From positions 13,910,938 through 13,974,937 of the forward strand of contig CM034600.1 of assembly GCA_020091685.1 (NCBI GenBank): a stretch of DNA of 64,000 nt. Reading direction: 5' to 3'. This DNA comes from Lutjanus erythropterus (Eukaryota; Chordata; Actinopteri; Lutjaniformes; Lutjanidae). The notes under the pieces were generated by a model. The model saw only the letters and a program-made list of their open reading frames with translations. It was not told where the DNA came from and ran no database searches. A program made the position numbers and the translations under genes. Of the stretch, positions 11,155 to 23,089 are shown in pieces (the first letter of the stretch is position 1; every line of letters begins with the position of its first letter).

Positions 11155-11920
11155 GCCTGTTTGGTAGTTGTTGTAGGTTAATATTGGTGCGCTGACACAG
11201 AAAGGGAAGCAAATCTTGACCATGCACAGGTGCCTAAGGTGTGTGTTTGTGTTCAGTTCAGCCTCTGTCTGAACTGCACACTCAGACTCCAATTCCCTCT
11301 GTTATTTCCCTCCAGTCTCTCTTCTTTTTCCTCCCTCCTCTCTGTATACGTTCACGAAGCATATTGGATCAGAGCAAAATCCAATGTGAGTCATGATGTT
11401 TGTTCCTCAAGAAGCTCCGGCTCTGCTCCCGGCCCCCTCCTCCAAACACCCCTGGCACTCAGCAGCTGTCTGCTCCTCTGCTCCACCTGGTCCTCCTAAC
11501 AAAACCCTCTGCAAAAACCCTACGATACTTGCAAATTTTTCACTCAAGTTGAAAATTTTCAACTCACGCTTAATACAATGTCACTGGCAACATTTTGTTA
11601 AGCTACATTTATTTTGTGGTCTTGTTTTGGTGCTTTCTTAAATGGTTAATAATTAAATACCACAGGGATACAAGCACTAGCTCCATGTCATCTCTAAAAT
11701 ATGATGTCTCTGTAATGTCAGACAGAACGCCCAGTCGAAAGGTTTATCTGGTAGGTATCAAGTATCAAAGTATTTTCAGTCAAAAGTGTTGTTCTGGTAT
11801 CAAGTATCATGATACTAAACATGGTATTGGCATCAAAGTCAAAATTGTAGTGTTGCACAGATTTAGTAATAGAACATTCTATCTATCTACTCAAGTCACA
11901 TATTCAAATTACTTTTTCTG
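11155..11920. other. No gene seen; possible GGTATC-rich repeat relic at 11745-11830
   Basis: The interval 11750-11830 holds GGTATCAAGTATCAAAG, GGTATCAAGTATCATG and GGTATTGGCATCAAAG, three diverged copies of the same word, which suggests an old interspersed repeat. The rest is C/T-rich or unique. Confidence 0.4.
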
Positions 11921-12080
11921 AACAACCAACAGTCCAAAACTTTACATTTGAGAAGCTGGAACCAGCCAATGCTTGGCATTTGTGCTTAATCAAAGACCAA
12001 ATTTAACAATTAATTGATTTAGCAAAATTATTGGAATTGTTGTTGATTACTTTGATTAGTTAGTCTGTTGATCAGCTCAA
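11921..12080 (-). mobile_element. Partial copy of the 56.3 kb interspersed repeat, inverted
   Basis: CCAACAGTCCAAAAC at 11926-11940 is the exact reverse complement of GTTTTGGACTGTTGG in the copy at 56281-56628. It is followed in the expected inverted order by GAGAAGCTGGAACCAGC and a decayed series of TTAAT/GATTA words. The family is one I recall from many teleosts; the within-window match is direct evidence that it is a repeat. Confidence 0.7.
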
Positions 12081-12223
12081 GTGACCCATTTCGACACTAG
12101 ATCCATCCATGCATACCTGTTCAATATCTACTCCATGGTGAGTGGAAATCACAGTGGTGTTTAACAGAGATGTTTTGGTAAAATCCAACTTACTAGGCCT
12201 GTACTATAGTCTTTGTATTTTTG

Positions 12224-12224
<1 letters not shown>

Positions 12225-12256
<32 letters not shown>

Positions 12257-12418
12257 ATGTGTACTCAGGCTATTTCCTACTCTTTGGGCTCATCACTCCA
12301 CAGTCAAGTCATGGCCCAGGGGAGTCCACTGCCAAGCCCTGGGCATTCACGCCCCCACAAACAGATAAACACACACGCACACACGCACGCACACAAGCAC
12401 ACACGTACACACATACAC
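12225..12418. repeat. (GT)n tract followed by inverted CA-rich tract
   Basis: A GT run at about 12225-12255 is followed by an imperfect CA run at about 12367-12418. Open frames on both strands here are repeat-driven. Confidence 0.92.
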
Positions 12419-12489
12419 AGAGCCTCCCCTGTAACCAGGGGGCATTTGCGACGTTCAGCATTATGAAAAATGACTTGCCCCCGTGGCGC

Positions 12490-12730
12490 ACCGGGGTGGC
12501 AGTGATTATAATATCCAGATAATCATTTCAAACAAATTATCATAATTATCAATCAATCATGAGCCTATTTAAGCAGGGGGAGGGATGGAGGAGTGTGGTG
12601 CTGTTGGCAGGGGGTAAACTATGGCCCGGAGCGCTGGATCACTTCTGTGACCCATGAGCTTCCCTCTGTCCACATAATAGCCCTCATACATTTAGGGTCA
12701 TTTAGCAAGCGTATTTAGAGACTCAATTCC
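12490..12730. promoter_or_regulatory. AT-core-rich block (candidate enhancer)
   Basis: A dense run of homeodomain and GATA-type cores (GATTATAATATCC, GATAATCATTTC, AATTATCATAATTATC, TCAATCAATCATG) at 12502-12562 is followed by a GC-rich, repeat-free stretch to about 12720. Enhancer-like in texture; conservation untested. Confidence 0.35.
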
Positions 12731-14286
12731 CCAGCTTGATATCTGGAAAAAAAAAAAAAGATATTCACACACACGCACACACGCACACACACACACAGAG
12801 TCACAACTGCACCTGACCCCCATTTAGCTCCCTCGTCTTTCAACATGGAGAGGGAAAAATCTACTTATAGGTCAGAGTTCATATCAACCCCTCTCATTTT
12901 CCAGTTTACAACCAACCAACACTACATCTAAAACACATTTGCTGCATACAAATGACATGATAACTAGTGCTGAAGTTTGACTAAAAGAACATCTCTGTCA
13001 AGCTTAGAAAGAAAATATTTCTCATTATCTGGAAATCATCATTGCTTAAAAGAAACATGTTCACTCAGACAAATAAGAGAGGAAGAGTGACACAGACTTG
13101 ATCGTCTTAAAGAGATATTCCGCTGTATCTTTTCACAGTAAATCCCCTGTGAAAAGCAGCATGAATTGATTCAATCTCAGTGGTATTGAGGGGTGAATGA
13201 ATGGGACTCAGAGAGGGAGAGACAGAGAAATTGAGAAACGGAGAGATAGAAAAGGAGAGAGATAGATAGTAGCCTTCGGGGGGAGATGATCGTCTTGGGA
13301 AAAAAGCAATCAGTGCTCATTGATTTTCTCTCCTGGTTGAATGGAGGGTGTCTATCTGGAAGTCATTATCTGCCATCTGATCTGCTGGAGTGTTTACACA
13401 CGTCAGGATGGACAGCAGCGCTCCTCTGAAGATGAGGATTAACACACACACAGACACACACACACACAAAACACATACACAGAGTATAGGCTGCTTCTTT
13501 CCTTCTGCTCCCTATCTGGCTACCACTTTTAAATCCAAGGAATCCAAAGAGAAACACAAGTTGTCTGATACCCTATTAACTTCCACACACAGACACAGAC
13601 ACAGACTTAAGTGTATGTGCAGTGTGTGAATGAAAATATACGTAAGCGGGGCCTAGACAGCTAAACAGAGAGATAGTCGTGTTTTGTACGGCCGAACCAG
13701 ACCAAACCAAACAATCCTTGATCCTATCACCAAGATCCACTGATAGCAATCTATAGCTCCAACAACACCGTGCTGTCTGCTGAGAGGTGGAATGAGTGGA
13801 AGAGGATGGATGAAGTAAGTAGAGAGGGGCCTCAGATAACACATCTTCTGATTTTCCGTCTGTGGGTGGGGTGTGAAGATGCATGTGTATAAGCCAATAT
13901 GGCTCGATCTACGGCTTATTGGCAAGCACAGGATATGAATCCGAGGCCTTAAACCTCACACACACATATGTACACACACACACATCCATATATACAGCTG
14001 TAAGCTCTGGGCAGCTTTCAGTAAGTGGGCTTGAGAAGCTACAATAACATCTTTGCTTCCGTTTTATCCCTCGCCTTAACCCTGACTCCACCAGTAGCCC
14101 CCCAACTTGCCTTTACACTCAGACTTACTCAGCAGTGTGGAACGAGTCCATGTTTCTGCTCAATTTGCATGTGTTAATGTGTGGAACACGTCTCAATAAT
14201 AACGATAATATAAGTAAGGTTACTAAAATTCTTTCATCAGAGAGAATATCCTGATTTCACCTGAACTGTCTTTTTACTTCGGTTAT
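12731..14286. other. No gene seen; several CA microsatellites
   Basis: A poly-A run lies at 12747-12760. Short CA tracts sit at about 12766-12798, 13442-13469, 13586-13606 and 13958-13985. A GA-rich run covers 13205-13270. Frames at 13366-14091 overlap in opposite directions and are repeat-driven. Confidence 0.6.
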
Positions 14287-14441
14287 AGATATAAATAGTT
14301 TATTCTAAAGTAAAGAAAAAAACAAAAAATCTTCCCCTCAACTTATTATACACTGATGAAAACATACTTATGAATATTACTTTAAATTTCTGCCATTTTC
14401 TACCAAGAGAACCCCCTAAATCTTACACATTGGACTTTAAA
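14287..14441 (+). mobile_element. Right end of the CAGTGTGTAGGATTTA terminal-repeat family
   Basis: The segment ends with CCCCCTAAATCTTACACATTGGACTTTAA; its last motif is the near inverse complement of the start of the element at 258-440. Upstream, TTATACACTGATGAAAACAT is a stretch I recall from the right side of the same teleost family. Only this end survives. Confidence 0.65.
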
Positions 14442-15236
14442 AAAAAAAAGTTATTTTACAGAATTTGAATTGGTGTGATCTGTTTTCTCATTAAAATTTC
14501 ATTTCTCATGGTTGTTTAATTTTCTTCCTTCTGTGAATAACTTTAACTCGAGGTTATTATATTATTATTACATAAAATTACTACATAATTATTATTACAT
14601 TCTGCTTGATCTTAGAGTATTTAAAAATAAGTGTAGAGTAGAGTATACAGTATTATACCTGATTATACAAGTTAAGATAATCTTAACAGTGTCTTGTATA
14701 ATCAAGTTCAATATAATTAAAGAGGGGGGTTGCTATTTATTTTTGGCATCTTCGGTAAAGTTCCATAATGTTTAAGCATGATGTAATTCAAGTGGTCTGA
14801 GAGAAAACTAGATTTCTGCTCCTCCTCTTAGCTCTGTTTTCAGGCTTCAGAACATCTAGCCTGGGTTGCGAGACTTTGGCCAATCACAGGTTGGTAAAAT
14901 AGCTGATTGTTGAAGTTTGCCAATGAACTCCACCAAAGAATCTTTTCAGTAATAAGCACTTTGGTTTGTGTAGGGCAGAGTCATAAGTTATGAAGTTGAC
15001 AGGTATTGATGAGGTAACTAAATATTTCATTACTAATCAAATATCTACATCATTGCCTCCAGAATGAATTTAAACTGAGAGAGAAGCAGGAAAGAACTCC
15101 TCTTTATGTCTTCCATTTATACCTCTTACCTCATCCATTAATCAATCCATGTATTCTGTCTATATAAAACTGATTTATCTTATGATCGAGTTTACATTGA
15201 CTTAGTAATGTGTTCTGTAGTTGCATGTCAATATTT
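14442..15236. other. No gene seen; AT-rich
   Basis: Very AT-rich sequence with ATTATTATTAC microsatellite-like stretches near 14560-14600. Nothing functional recognised. Confidence 0.6.
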
Positions 15237-15376
15237 CTCTCTCTATATATAAATGTATATATATATACATACATATGTGTGTACATATACTGTATATTTG
15301 TGTGTGTGTGTGTGTGTGTGTGTGTACATATATGTATATAGATGTACACACATCTATATACATATATATATATACA
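15237..15376. repeat. Compound TA/GT/CATA microsatellite
   Basis: A 140-base alternating purine-pyrimidine tract: TA units, a (GT)n core at 15298-15325, then TATA/CATA units. The frames on both strands (Tyr/Ile/His/Val repeats) are repeat products. Alternating tracts like this can adopt Z-DNA or cruciform form. Confidence 0.95.
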
Positions 15377-15654
15377 CCTCATATAAACACAACAACAGAT
15401 CTGTTTTACTCTAATTTAAAGCACAGCAAAAAATAAGAAAACTAATAACAACTACACATTCATGCAAACTCATACACACACACCTTTCAGCAGTGAACTG
15501 GTTTATTCACAAGCTACAACTCAATTAACATTCTGCTTTAATCAAGCATAACGATGGTAATGACACAGTGGAGGCAGAGAAGTCAGTGTTTATGTGTGTG
15601 TGCGCATTTGTGTGCATGCCCATGCCTTGTGTTTGTGTGTGAGTGTGTGTGTAA
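15377..15654. other. No gene seen
   Basis: AT-rich sequence leading into a degenerate GT-rich run (15592-15655). Confidence 0.6.
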
Positions 15655-15792
15655 CTGTACGATGTGGATGAATGAGTCATGTCATAAGGAATGGCTCATG
15701 CATAATTTCATTCATATTCATAACAGGCATGTGGTCTGCCACCGCCCGATGAGGGCCCACCGCAACTCACACTCTGCATAATGAGATGTGGC

Positions 15793-15795
<3 letters not shown>
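15655..15795. promoter_or_regulatory. Enhancer-like block
   Basis: Compact, repeat-free segment between two GT tracts, with TGAGTCAT (AP-1/MAF-type) at 15674, GCATAATTTCATTCATATTCATAA at 15698 onward, and CCACCGCCCGATGAGGG at 15738. Its sharp difference from the flanking microsatellites suggests selection, but this is an inference. Confidence 0.3.

Positions 15796-15824
<29 letters not shown>
15796..15824. repeat. (GT)n microsatellite
   Basis: About 14 clean GT units followed by TTTGGGTTTTTTTT. Confidence 0.97.
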
Positions 15825-15827
<3 letters not shown>

Positions 15828-16080
15828 GGTTTTTTTTGTAGGTAAGCATACTGTCTGACTGTGGTCTGTCATCTGGATGTGTGTATCACAACTTTACCTA
15901 TCAGTGCATGTATGTAAGCATGCGAGTCTTCATACTTGCATGTGTGTAAATGTGTGTGCGTGCAGCGTGGTGCATGGATCACTCTCATGTGGAAGGTGGT
16001 TAGGTAGTTTATAAAACTGTGTAGGTTTTTCCACATTGTACGAACATGTGGGGAACAGGGAACAGCCCAAACCACCTGCG
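15825..16080. other. No gene seen
   Basis: GT-rich background with no convincing feature. Confidence 0.55.
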
Positions 16081-16430
16081 GTCAACTCTTAAAATAAGCT
16101 CATTGACTAATGTCGGATTTCAAATCAACCGAGCCGTCTGTGATTTGCATATCTGCCTGTTTATAGAGGGTATGGCAACAAGACCCCTGACCTGAAATGC
16201 AAATGAAGAAATTTAAGTGATTTTGTTTTCCTAAGGGCTAAATTGGCCATAATTGTAAATTACGCCAGAAGAGATTTTAAGTGAAATTCGTCTTGCGAAG
16301 GCGTCTCTGTACAGAGCTCTCACATACTGCTTTTATTAAGGGGAGCTGGATTTCGTATTGAAAAGTAGCCCACCATTAGTTCTGCTCCTCATGTTTTGAC
16401 CGTCCTGTCATGTAAGATAAGACAAAAGGC
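16081..16430. promoter_or_regulatory. Candidate enhancer with inverted pair of octamer sites
   Basis: ATTTGCAT at 16143-16150 and its exact inverse ATGCAAAT at 16197-16204 are perfect POU octamer motifs 54 bases apart in opposite orientation. They are embedded in 350 bases of repeat-free sequence that also contains TTGGCCATAATTGTAAATTA (about 16242) and TTTATTAAGG (about 16334). Two perfect octamers this close are unlikely from background. The block has no open frame of interest. POU-factor binding is inferred from motif identity. Confidence 0.45.
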
Positions 16431-17380
16431 ACACACAGAGTTTGGAGACAAGATCCAAATCTCAGCTTTAATTTCTTTGATAGCTATATCAATGATGAAA
16501 AGTTGGCAACAACTGCAGCATGCTGCTTATGTGACATGATGAACGTTTAAATCTCTGTTCTGTCAACCAACATTAATTGAAGTCCAACTAAAAAGTGCAA
16601 ACAAATGTTTGCTTATTTCCAACCAGCTCAAACTGATGGTAATTGTACTGCAAGGTCAGTCAATCAATTTTAAAGTAAAGAAGAAAAAAAATTAAAACAA
16701 TGCCAATACTTGGGTTTGGAGCAACTATGGATTCCTCCTCTAAAACTCAAATCTGATAAAACCCTCACATAATTTACAGCTGTCTCGTTTTCAGTCATTG
16801 ATTTAGGTTTCTGCTGCCCCGTCACTGACTTGAGTTGGGGAAGAGCTATGTCTGTATTGCTTCAGCCATTCTCAGAGCGAGTGCCCACTTTGCTGCAGCC
16901 ATTGTTCTTTCATGGACCATTAGATGGACATGAACTCTGGCGCTGTCCCGTCGTGACCCGGCGACACTGGTCGTAAAAACAAACTGCCCAGCCCCTTCAA
17001 TAAATTTATCACCTCATAAAGTGGTCAGTGACTGGTCAATGGGACGTATCGGCCACTGTGTGTGTGTGTGTGTGTCAGTGTTTTTGTCTGAGTGAAGAGA
17101 GGGTTTAATAGATTGCAGATCATTGTTTGTTAGTGTTCTTCAAAGCTTATAAGTTACTGAAGCACTCGCCAATGAATCCAACATAAAAAAAAGATGATTT
17201 GAAGATTTACTCATTCAAGCTTATAATCTACGGTCTTCATCCCATGTATGTTCAGTTGAAGTTTGTTTAATACTGTCAGTGAAATTTAATACTAATATAA
17301 CCTTTTAAAAAGTGCAAAGATGCAAGCACACAGATGATGTTTTCCTGTACATTAAGCAGATATTTTAGTTAGTTAATTAG
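16431..17380. other. No gene seen
   Basis: Mostly AT-rich single-copy-looking sequence with a short GT run at 17058-17075. Confidence 0.6.
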
Positions 17381-18040
17381 TTAAAGATATAATATGCAGG
17401 ATTTCTTGGTTGCTGTTAGTAAACACACAGTTCAAAGTTGGCCCCTCCTCCCTGGCTCAAAGAATGAGAGAGAAGGAAACAGCAGTGGTGGTCAAGAGAG
17501 GTAGAGAGAGATTGAAGTGAGGGAGCTGCGTCAGCATAAACAAAGCAGTGAACCAGAGAAAAAAAAATTACATTTTCTGATTGTTATACAGTGGTTATGT
17601 TTGAAAGCACAAATAAATATGCTCACACCAAATACAATGCCGGATTTTGTGTGAATGCAGCCAAAGCACTCCTTGTCCTGTTCTTATCGCTGCTCCACCT
17701 GTGTGTGTGCATGTGTTTCTTGCTCATGCACACACACAGGTGTGTGTCTCTCACAGACAGAGAGCTGAGGAGAGAGACAGCAACAGCAATGTAACCATTG
17801 GTCACTACGTTCTTATAGACTTCTGACCTCACAATCTGTGTGCTATATTGGCTGGTGCACACCAGTGTCAAGTAGGCTGACAACCAGAAATGGCTCGAAA
17901 ACAGCAAAATATGAGAAAAAAAGAAAACACAGGCAGAGGCCAGAATATCTGTGTATAAAGACACAACCAGACTCCTATCGGGCCACAAGTGATGATTAAC
18001 AGGGATTATGTTTATATGAGAAAATCCTGCATAGGGTGCC
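17381..18040. mobile_element. MITE-like element with TATGCAGGATTT terminal inverted repeats
   Basis: The left end TTAAAGATATAATATGCAGG is matched by the right end, which on the other strand reads GGCACCCTATGCAGGATTTT. The shared 11-base core TATGCAGGATT is exact. Internal features such as GGCCCCTCCTCCCTGGCTC (17440) and GACTTCTGACCTCACAATC (17818) agree with my memory of a common teleost repeat. The element is about 660 bases and carries no transposase; the 139-codon minus-strand frame at 17623-18042 lies wholly inside it and is not a gene. Confidence 0.75.
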
Positions 18041-18151
18041 AATAAGTTTTATTTATTCAGGAAATCTCATTGGTATCAAGGTTTCTTTAGCAAGAATAGC
18101 CTGAGAATTAATTGCATACAGACAAGACAACTCATTCACTTAAAATAATAA

Positions 18152-18187
<36 letters not shown>

Positions 18188-18466
18188 CTTAACCAGAAAT
18201 ATTATCAGAAATATAAAGATAATATAGGCTTTCAAGTCTCTCAGAGTTGGCATGAGGAACTTTCATGGCCAACCCATCCTAAGATCTGGTTTCATGGTAA
18301 CGTATAACATCTATAAGCAAAATCTCAGTCAGATGAATGCGACTTTTATTACATCACCCTCAAAATGACTTTGATGTGCAGGTAAACCCAGCGGGATAGC
18401 TGCCATGCAGGCAGACATACAGAAACATGATTTGTGAAATAGTATAAACAGGTATAACTACCCTAC
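18041..18466. other. No gene seen; contains a (CA)n tract at 18151-18185
   Basis: AT-rich sequence with a clean 17-unit CA microsatellite. Confidence 0.7.
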
Positions 18467-18514
18467 CTTTTTGATGCAGCTGTCAGGGGAGGCTTCTTCA
18501 TGGTCATTCATCAT
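18467..18514 (-). CDS. Candidate 48-base microexon, unidentified protein
   Basis: On the minus strand a strong acceptor (pyrimidine-rich tract ending TTCTTAACAG) precedes 48 bases that are open in one frame only, and a good donor AAG|GTAGGG follows. The reading is MMNDHEEASPDSCIKK, 16 residues, acidic then basic. The length is a multiple of three and both boundaries are phase 0, so inclusion or skipping would keep frame, as for neuronal microexons. It is phase-compatible with the minus-strand candidate at 33753-33826. I do not recognise the protein. Splice-flanked open segments of this size also occur by chance, so the call rests on signal quality only. Confidence 0.28.
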
Positions 18515-21500
18515 CTGTTAAGAAAAAACAGAAAGATGTATATTTGTAAAGTGCTCATCATATCTAAATCCACAACAATATTCAAAAATCAGTTTATTAA
18601 AGGGTTAAAAATGAATATTGATCCCTGCTCTTTACTGGCCATAGGTTGTGCCACTTGATGACAAGAGCAGCACAGGGTGTTCACAGTTCATCACACAGAC
18701 CCTCTGGGCTACAAATGTGACCAGAGGGATATAATAATGGACTGAGAGGTCACAAAAACACACACACACACACACAGAAGCAAACATAACACTACACACA
18801 CACCCACTCTGATGAATGAATGCCCCACAGATTTGACGTTAATTCTCCGCTTCAGCGTTGCAGGAAATTTCGCTGAGACTGTGTCTGTCTGTGAGTGTGT
18901 GTATGTGTGTGTGTATAATTAAGCCTTCAAGCAATATTTACTGGGGGCAGATGGGTGGTAGAATGCTCCCAGTGTCTGCCAGAGGAAATGAAGGAAGTGG
19001 GGGAATGATGAAGAGATGGGGCTGCTCTGCTGCAATGAGGGGGCATTTCACATATAATGGCAACCCAGAGTCTCTCGCCGTCTTTCTCTCCTCTCGCTCT
19101 GAAGCCCATTGATGGCAACCGAGGATCAAAGAAGAGATGCAGACTGTTTTCAGAGCAGTTTTAGGTGGGGTCGGGGGATCAGCATGGTACTTTACCGAGC
19201 TGAAGTGAAATTAGGCCTATAAAACTTCCTCAAGCACAGACACACGGCAGATCTGAGCCTCCCTTTTCCTGCTCCCTATCCTCCCCATCTGCCCTTTAAC
19301 AGTAGGTGTGTTGTTTGGGTGTTGTGACAAGACTGGCTGCCTTTATATTAGAGCTGACATATTAAAGTTTGTATTTCCTAAACCAGTGTGGCCCACCGTG
19401 ATTGGGAACGAGACATTTATCTGCTGTGGAATCTGACATGGAAACTGTGTAGCTTTTCTTTGAATCCTGGCATACAGCAACTTCTGTTATGCACCTTTCT
19501 ATACACACTCACATGTACCTTGAGTTCGTTCATGAGACTATTTATTCCTCACTTAACAGTTATCTGAAAACAGAGTGGCACATAGGAGTTCGCTCTCAAT
19601 CCTTCTTTCTCTCCTCTCACTAAACAGTGAACCAGATGGGCCATATGTGCACCCATGCACCGTACGCCGCGGTTTCCTATATTAAGCTGTCAAGGGATCT
19701 GTTTCTCAGCCTCGCCAAATGGGAACAATTACACCACAGATACTTAGAACAGTGTTCTCAGCCTACTTACACATCATCTAAACCTTTACAGAAGCATCCT
19801 GTTCCAGAAATCAGTCTCAAACACAGCAACAGTAAACATGTCATCCCCCACGGGAGCTGCAGTCTCCCTCGTGGCCAATGCAATTTGTCATATCGTTTTG
19901 ACTTGGACCTGTAGTGTCCCTGCTTTGAAAATGTGCAAATCAAGTGGTGAAGTGCAAGCAAGTTTCATTGAAATCTGATGTGTGTTACCATGATGAATAA
20001 ACAAATGAGCTAATAAAAGCTAAGGTCTCTAGTCCATAGCTTTTTTTCCAGTTTTCATTTTGCACATTTTGCGTTTACGATGGATGCATGCGGACGAAAA
20101 ACTCCGGACAAAAAAGGATAATCAAGAGTTAATGTTTGTAAAGTGAGTATGAATGATTGAAAGTGCATGATTCTTTGATCCCTTTGCATATTATGTTTAA
20201 TATCCCAGCGAGGATATTCTCAGTAGGTTCCAATATGGACACCTTTTTCACTGACTATTTGAAGACGCTGACTGCACATTCATATTTAGACCATATTTCA
20301 CTGGGATTTGCAAAAGTGCCATTTTTTCATCCTCTACAATGTGCAAATAATAACCTATCATCACTTATTAGCCTCACTAAGAAACTACATCCAAATTTCT
20401 CAGTTGAAAGCCAGAAATAAATCTGCCTCACACATGACTTCAACCCCAGTTTCCAGGAAAAGTGTGTTTAACCTATTTATCGACCACATCAGACAGCTGA
20501 TATGGACTTTCTCGCTCTTTATGCTTTGTGACCTGACTTCTTAGAGCATTTCTGACTGAAGGCTTTCTGGTGCTTGTGGCAGAAAGGCTTGAAGACTACA
20601 TTATAGAACAGACAAAGCTTAAATCTATAATAGGTAACATTCCTGCATTAAATTGTCTAAAAACACTGGACATATGTTATATATTGTTGAACTGATTGCT
20701 GCATTGTATACTTACATTATCCCAAACATTTCAGCAATGAATGCAGAGAAATCCTTAATTTATTCAAGGTAAGGAACATTTCCTGCTTGCTGTTGCTTCC
20801 TAATATTTAGTTGCTAAGACGTCTGGGAAAACACAGGATACGTCAGATACACGAGAAAGTGAGGAAGGAAGTTGGCGAACATGACTAAATGTAATGTGAA
20901 TGAAACTTACACATTACCTCATCAGTGAACATAATTTCTGCCTGAGTCATGTCAGATAGATTTTCAACAGCTATGGTGGTTATTTATACCTACAGTGCAG
21001 TTGTAGCTGTAACCAATATGCTTAAGTAATTGTACATCAACATTAGGTATAGTATGGAAGGTATGTCTTATATTCAATTCACATACAGAACTTATCCCAT
21101 TATGATGTCTTGAAAGTTTCTTGTAGGCAGCACACAGCCCATATAGTTTCTTCTGTATGACATTTTAATATGAAATATTACACAGATTAAAATTGTATCT
21201 CTTTGTGTAGACCTCATTTTGCCAACTAGTGAAATATAACTTTGGACAAATACCATCACACTAATCACCACCATCTCTCTTTCAAACCACAACTGAAAAA
21301 ACTGCCACAATGATTAAACAAATTTGTTGTTTTTTTTCAACACTTTGATGTTGTAAGCACATTTTAGCTGGTTGAAAAGAGGGAAAAAGAGATCTCAGTT
21401 GAATGGTGCTCACTGGGGTTACAGATGCTGCATAGATTTGAATGTATCAGTAGATAAGAACTCTGGCCTCTATGCAGCCAACTTGTGAGGGTGTGTATCT

Positions 21501-22440
21501 GTGTAGTATGTAGTGTATTTCTGAGACTGAGAGAAATGGTTTTGCTTGCTCTTTGCAAAAATAGCCATGGTTGCGGATGTGCTGGTTTGAATGAAATGAA
21601 AGAGACGGATTACAAAATGGTCATTTTGCTTGAAAACAAGCAAACATTCAAATTTATTTCTGTTTTTTTTCTTATTTATTTCTTCATTGTAAGAACTGTG
21701 TTGGGTAAAGTAGGGTAAAGTAACTACTGAGTAAAAAGAAAGGTAAATTGGGGTTAATGTGTCTGCTCTGCAAGTAAAACTGTGCCTGTGAACTTTAAAC
21801 ATGGCGACAGAGCAGATAGTGAAATAGAAAGAGTGAGTAAGAGAGGGAGAGAGGACTTCCCCTTTCTTGTAATGCACAAGACCAGCTGCAACAGTTTACA
21901 AAACCAACAGCTTGGCTGGGTCGTCTAAAATGCTACCAGGCGTTCAACAACTATAGGACAATTTCTGGACTTTCCCCCTGCTCTGCTCTGTTCAGCTACA
22001 TGCCAAGTGTAAATATGTGTGTGTATCAAATTGTGCAAGAGTAACCTAAAACTGCAGAAGACATGCAAGCAGACATGAGCGGTTTTACTGATGCCTTAAT
22101 GTCTTTCAGCTTCAGGTGGGGGGTCGGGACGCTGTGGGCTTTCTATCGTCCAAACCTCAGCTTTGGGTCCAGAAACACTGAGCTGACTGTCAGGAAAATG
22201 CTAATTATAAAGCTTCCTGGCTTTGAATTCTATGTAATTCTAATCCAAATTGTTTGTCTGTTGAAAAGTTACCCAATGAGAGTTTTGTTTTTTTGTTTTT
22301 TTTTAAGTAACATTTAAAGATCGGTGGTTAACAGGGTTTCCAGCGGTGAAAAGCAAGGGCTTGTGCAATGATGACAATAATTGCAACACAAAGGCAGGTG
22401 GAGATGCTCTTTCAACACTGGCATACTGTAAGCACACACA
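18515..22440. other. No gene seen in 3.9 kb
   Basis: Contains CA runs at 18758-18777 and 18795-18806 and AT-rich single-copy-looking sequence. Small frames at 18858-19129 overlap on both strands and have no domain. TATTTATC, TTTATG and similar words are at background. The stretch 20030-20160 (TTTTGCGTTTACGATGG, GCATGCGGACG) has unusual CpGs but no recognisable feature. Confidence 0.5.
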
Positions 22441-22471
22441 CACTCATATATAAATATATATATATATATAT
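22436..22471. repeat. CA then TA microsatellite
   Basis: A short CACACACACAC run is followed by an alternating TA tract. Confidence 0.9.
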
Positions 22472-22544
22472 GCTGACACACATACCAGACAGACACATGC
22501 AGACAGAAACACACACAGAATAGCCGAGCCTTGCTGCAGGACCC

Positions 22545-22765
22545 CGCCAAGCAAATAAATAAGCTATTAATTAGGGAAGGAAAATGTGATTGGCCACTGA
22601 CTGGCGGTGCTATGATTTATTGCACGTGTCACCGTCATCTCAAAGTGACTTTTACTCTGGGTCGCTGAGACAGGTCCAAATAGAGACTGGCCTATGTTGA
22701 GACGGATAGATTTTCCACTACACAGAGAGAGGTAAAATTGTCCATTTGTTCTGTATCTCGCCGGC
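22545..22765. promoter_or_regulatory. Enhancer-like block
   Basis: Repeat-free, with AAATAAATAAGCTATTAATTAGG (homeodomain cores) at 22552 onward, TGATTGGCCACTGACTGG near 22588, TGATTTATTGCACGTGTC (E-box CACGTG at 22625) and GGTCGCTGAGACAGG (22662). The mixture of intact binding-site words is typical of conserved elements; not tested. Confidence 0.35.
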
Positions 22766-23089
22766 TGAATGCTGACATGTCAATATGTCTTATGGAAAAG
22801 AGAAAACACTGAAGCGAGGGTAATTAGAAAGTGTGTGTAAGTGTGTGTCTGGGCACACAAAGTTCTCTCTCTGGCCCATATGACCTCAAACATAAACAAA
22901 TCCAGTCGTGGCTTGATGAAAGTGCAGCCACCTGCAGAATCCTTCCACCAAGAGCTGTCCAGACCCTCATTAGGGGTATATGCGTAAATGTGTGTGTTTG
23001 TGTATGTGAGAACGTGTGTGTATGTGTCTCTCACCATGTCTGTGGTGTGTGCTTTCACACTAGGCGGGAGGGAAAACCCCGCCATTATT
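22766..23089. other. No gene seen
   Basis: GT/CA-influenced background. Opposite frames at 22780-23091 mirror each other. Confidence 0.55.

Noticed and set aside
15120..15190. Minus-strand donor-like GAG|GTAAGAGG
   Set aside because: All three frames upstream contain stops within about 60 bases.
17623..18042. 139-codon minus-strand frame
   Set aside because: Lies entirely inside the MITE at 17381-18040 and shows no transposase features.
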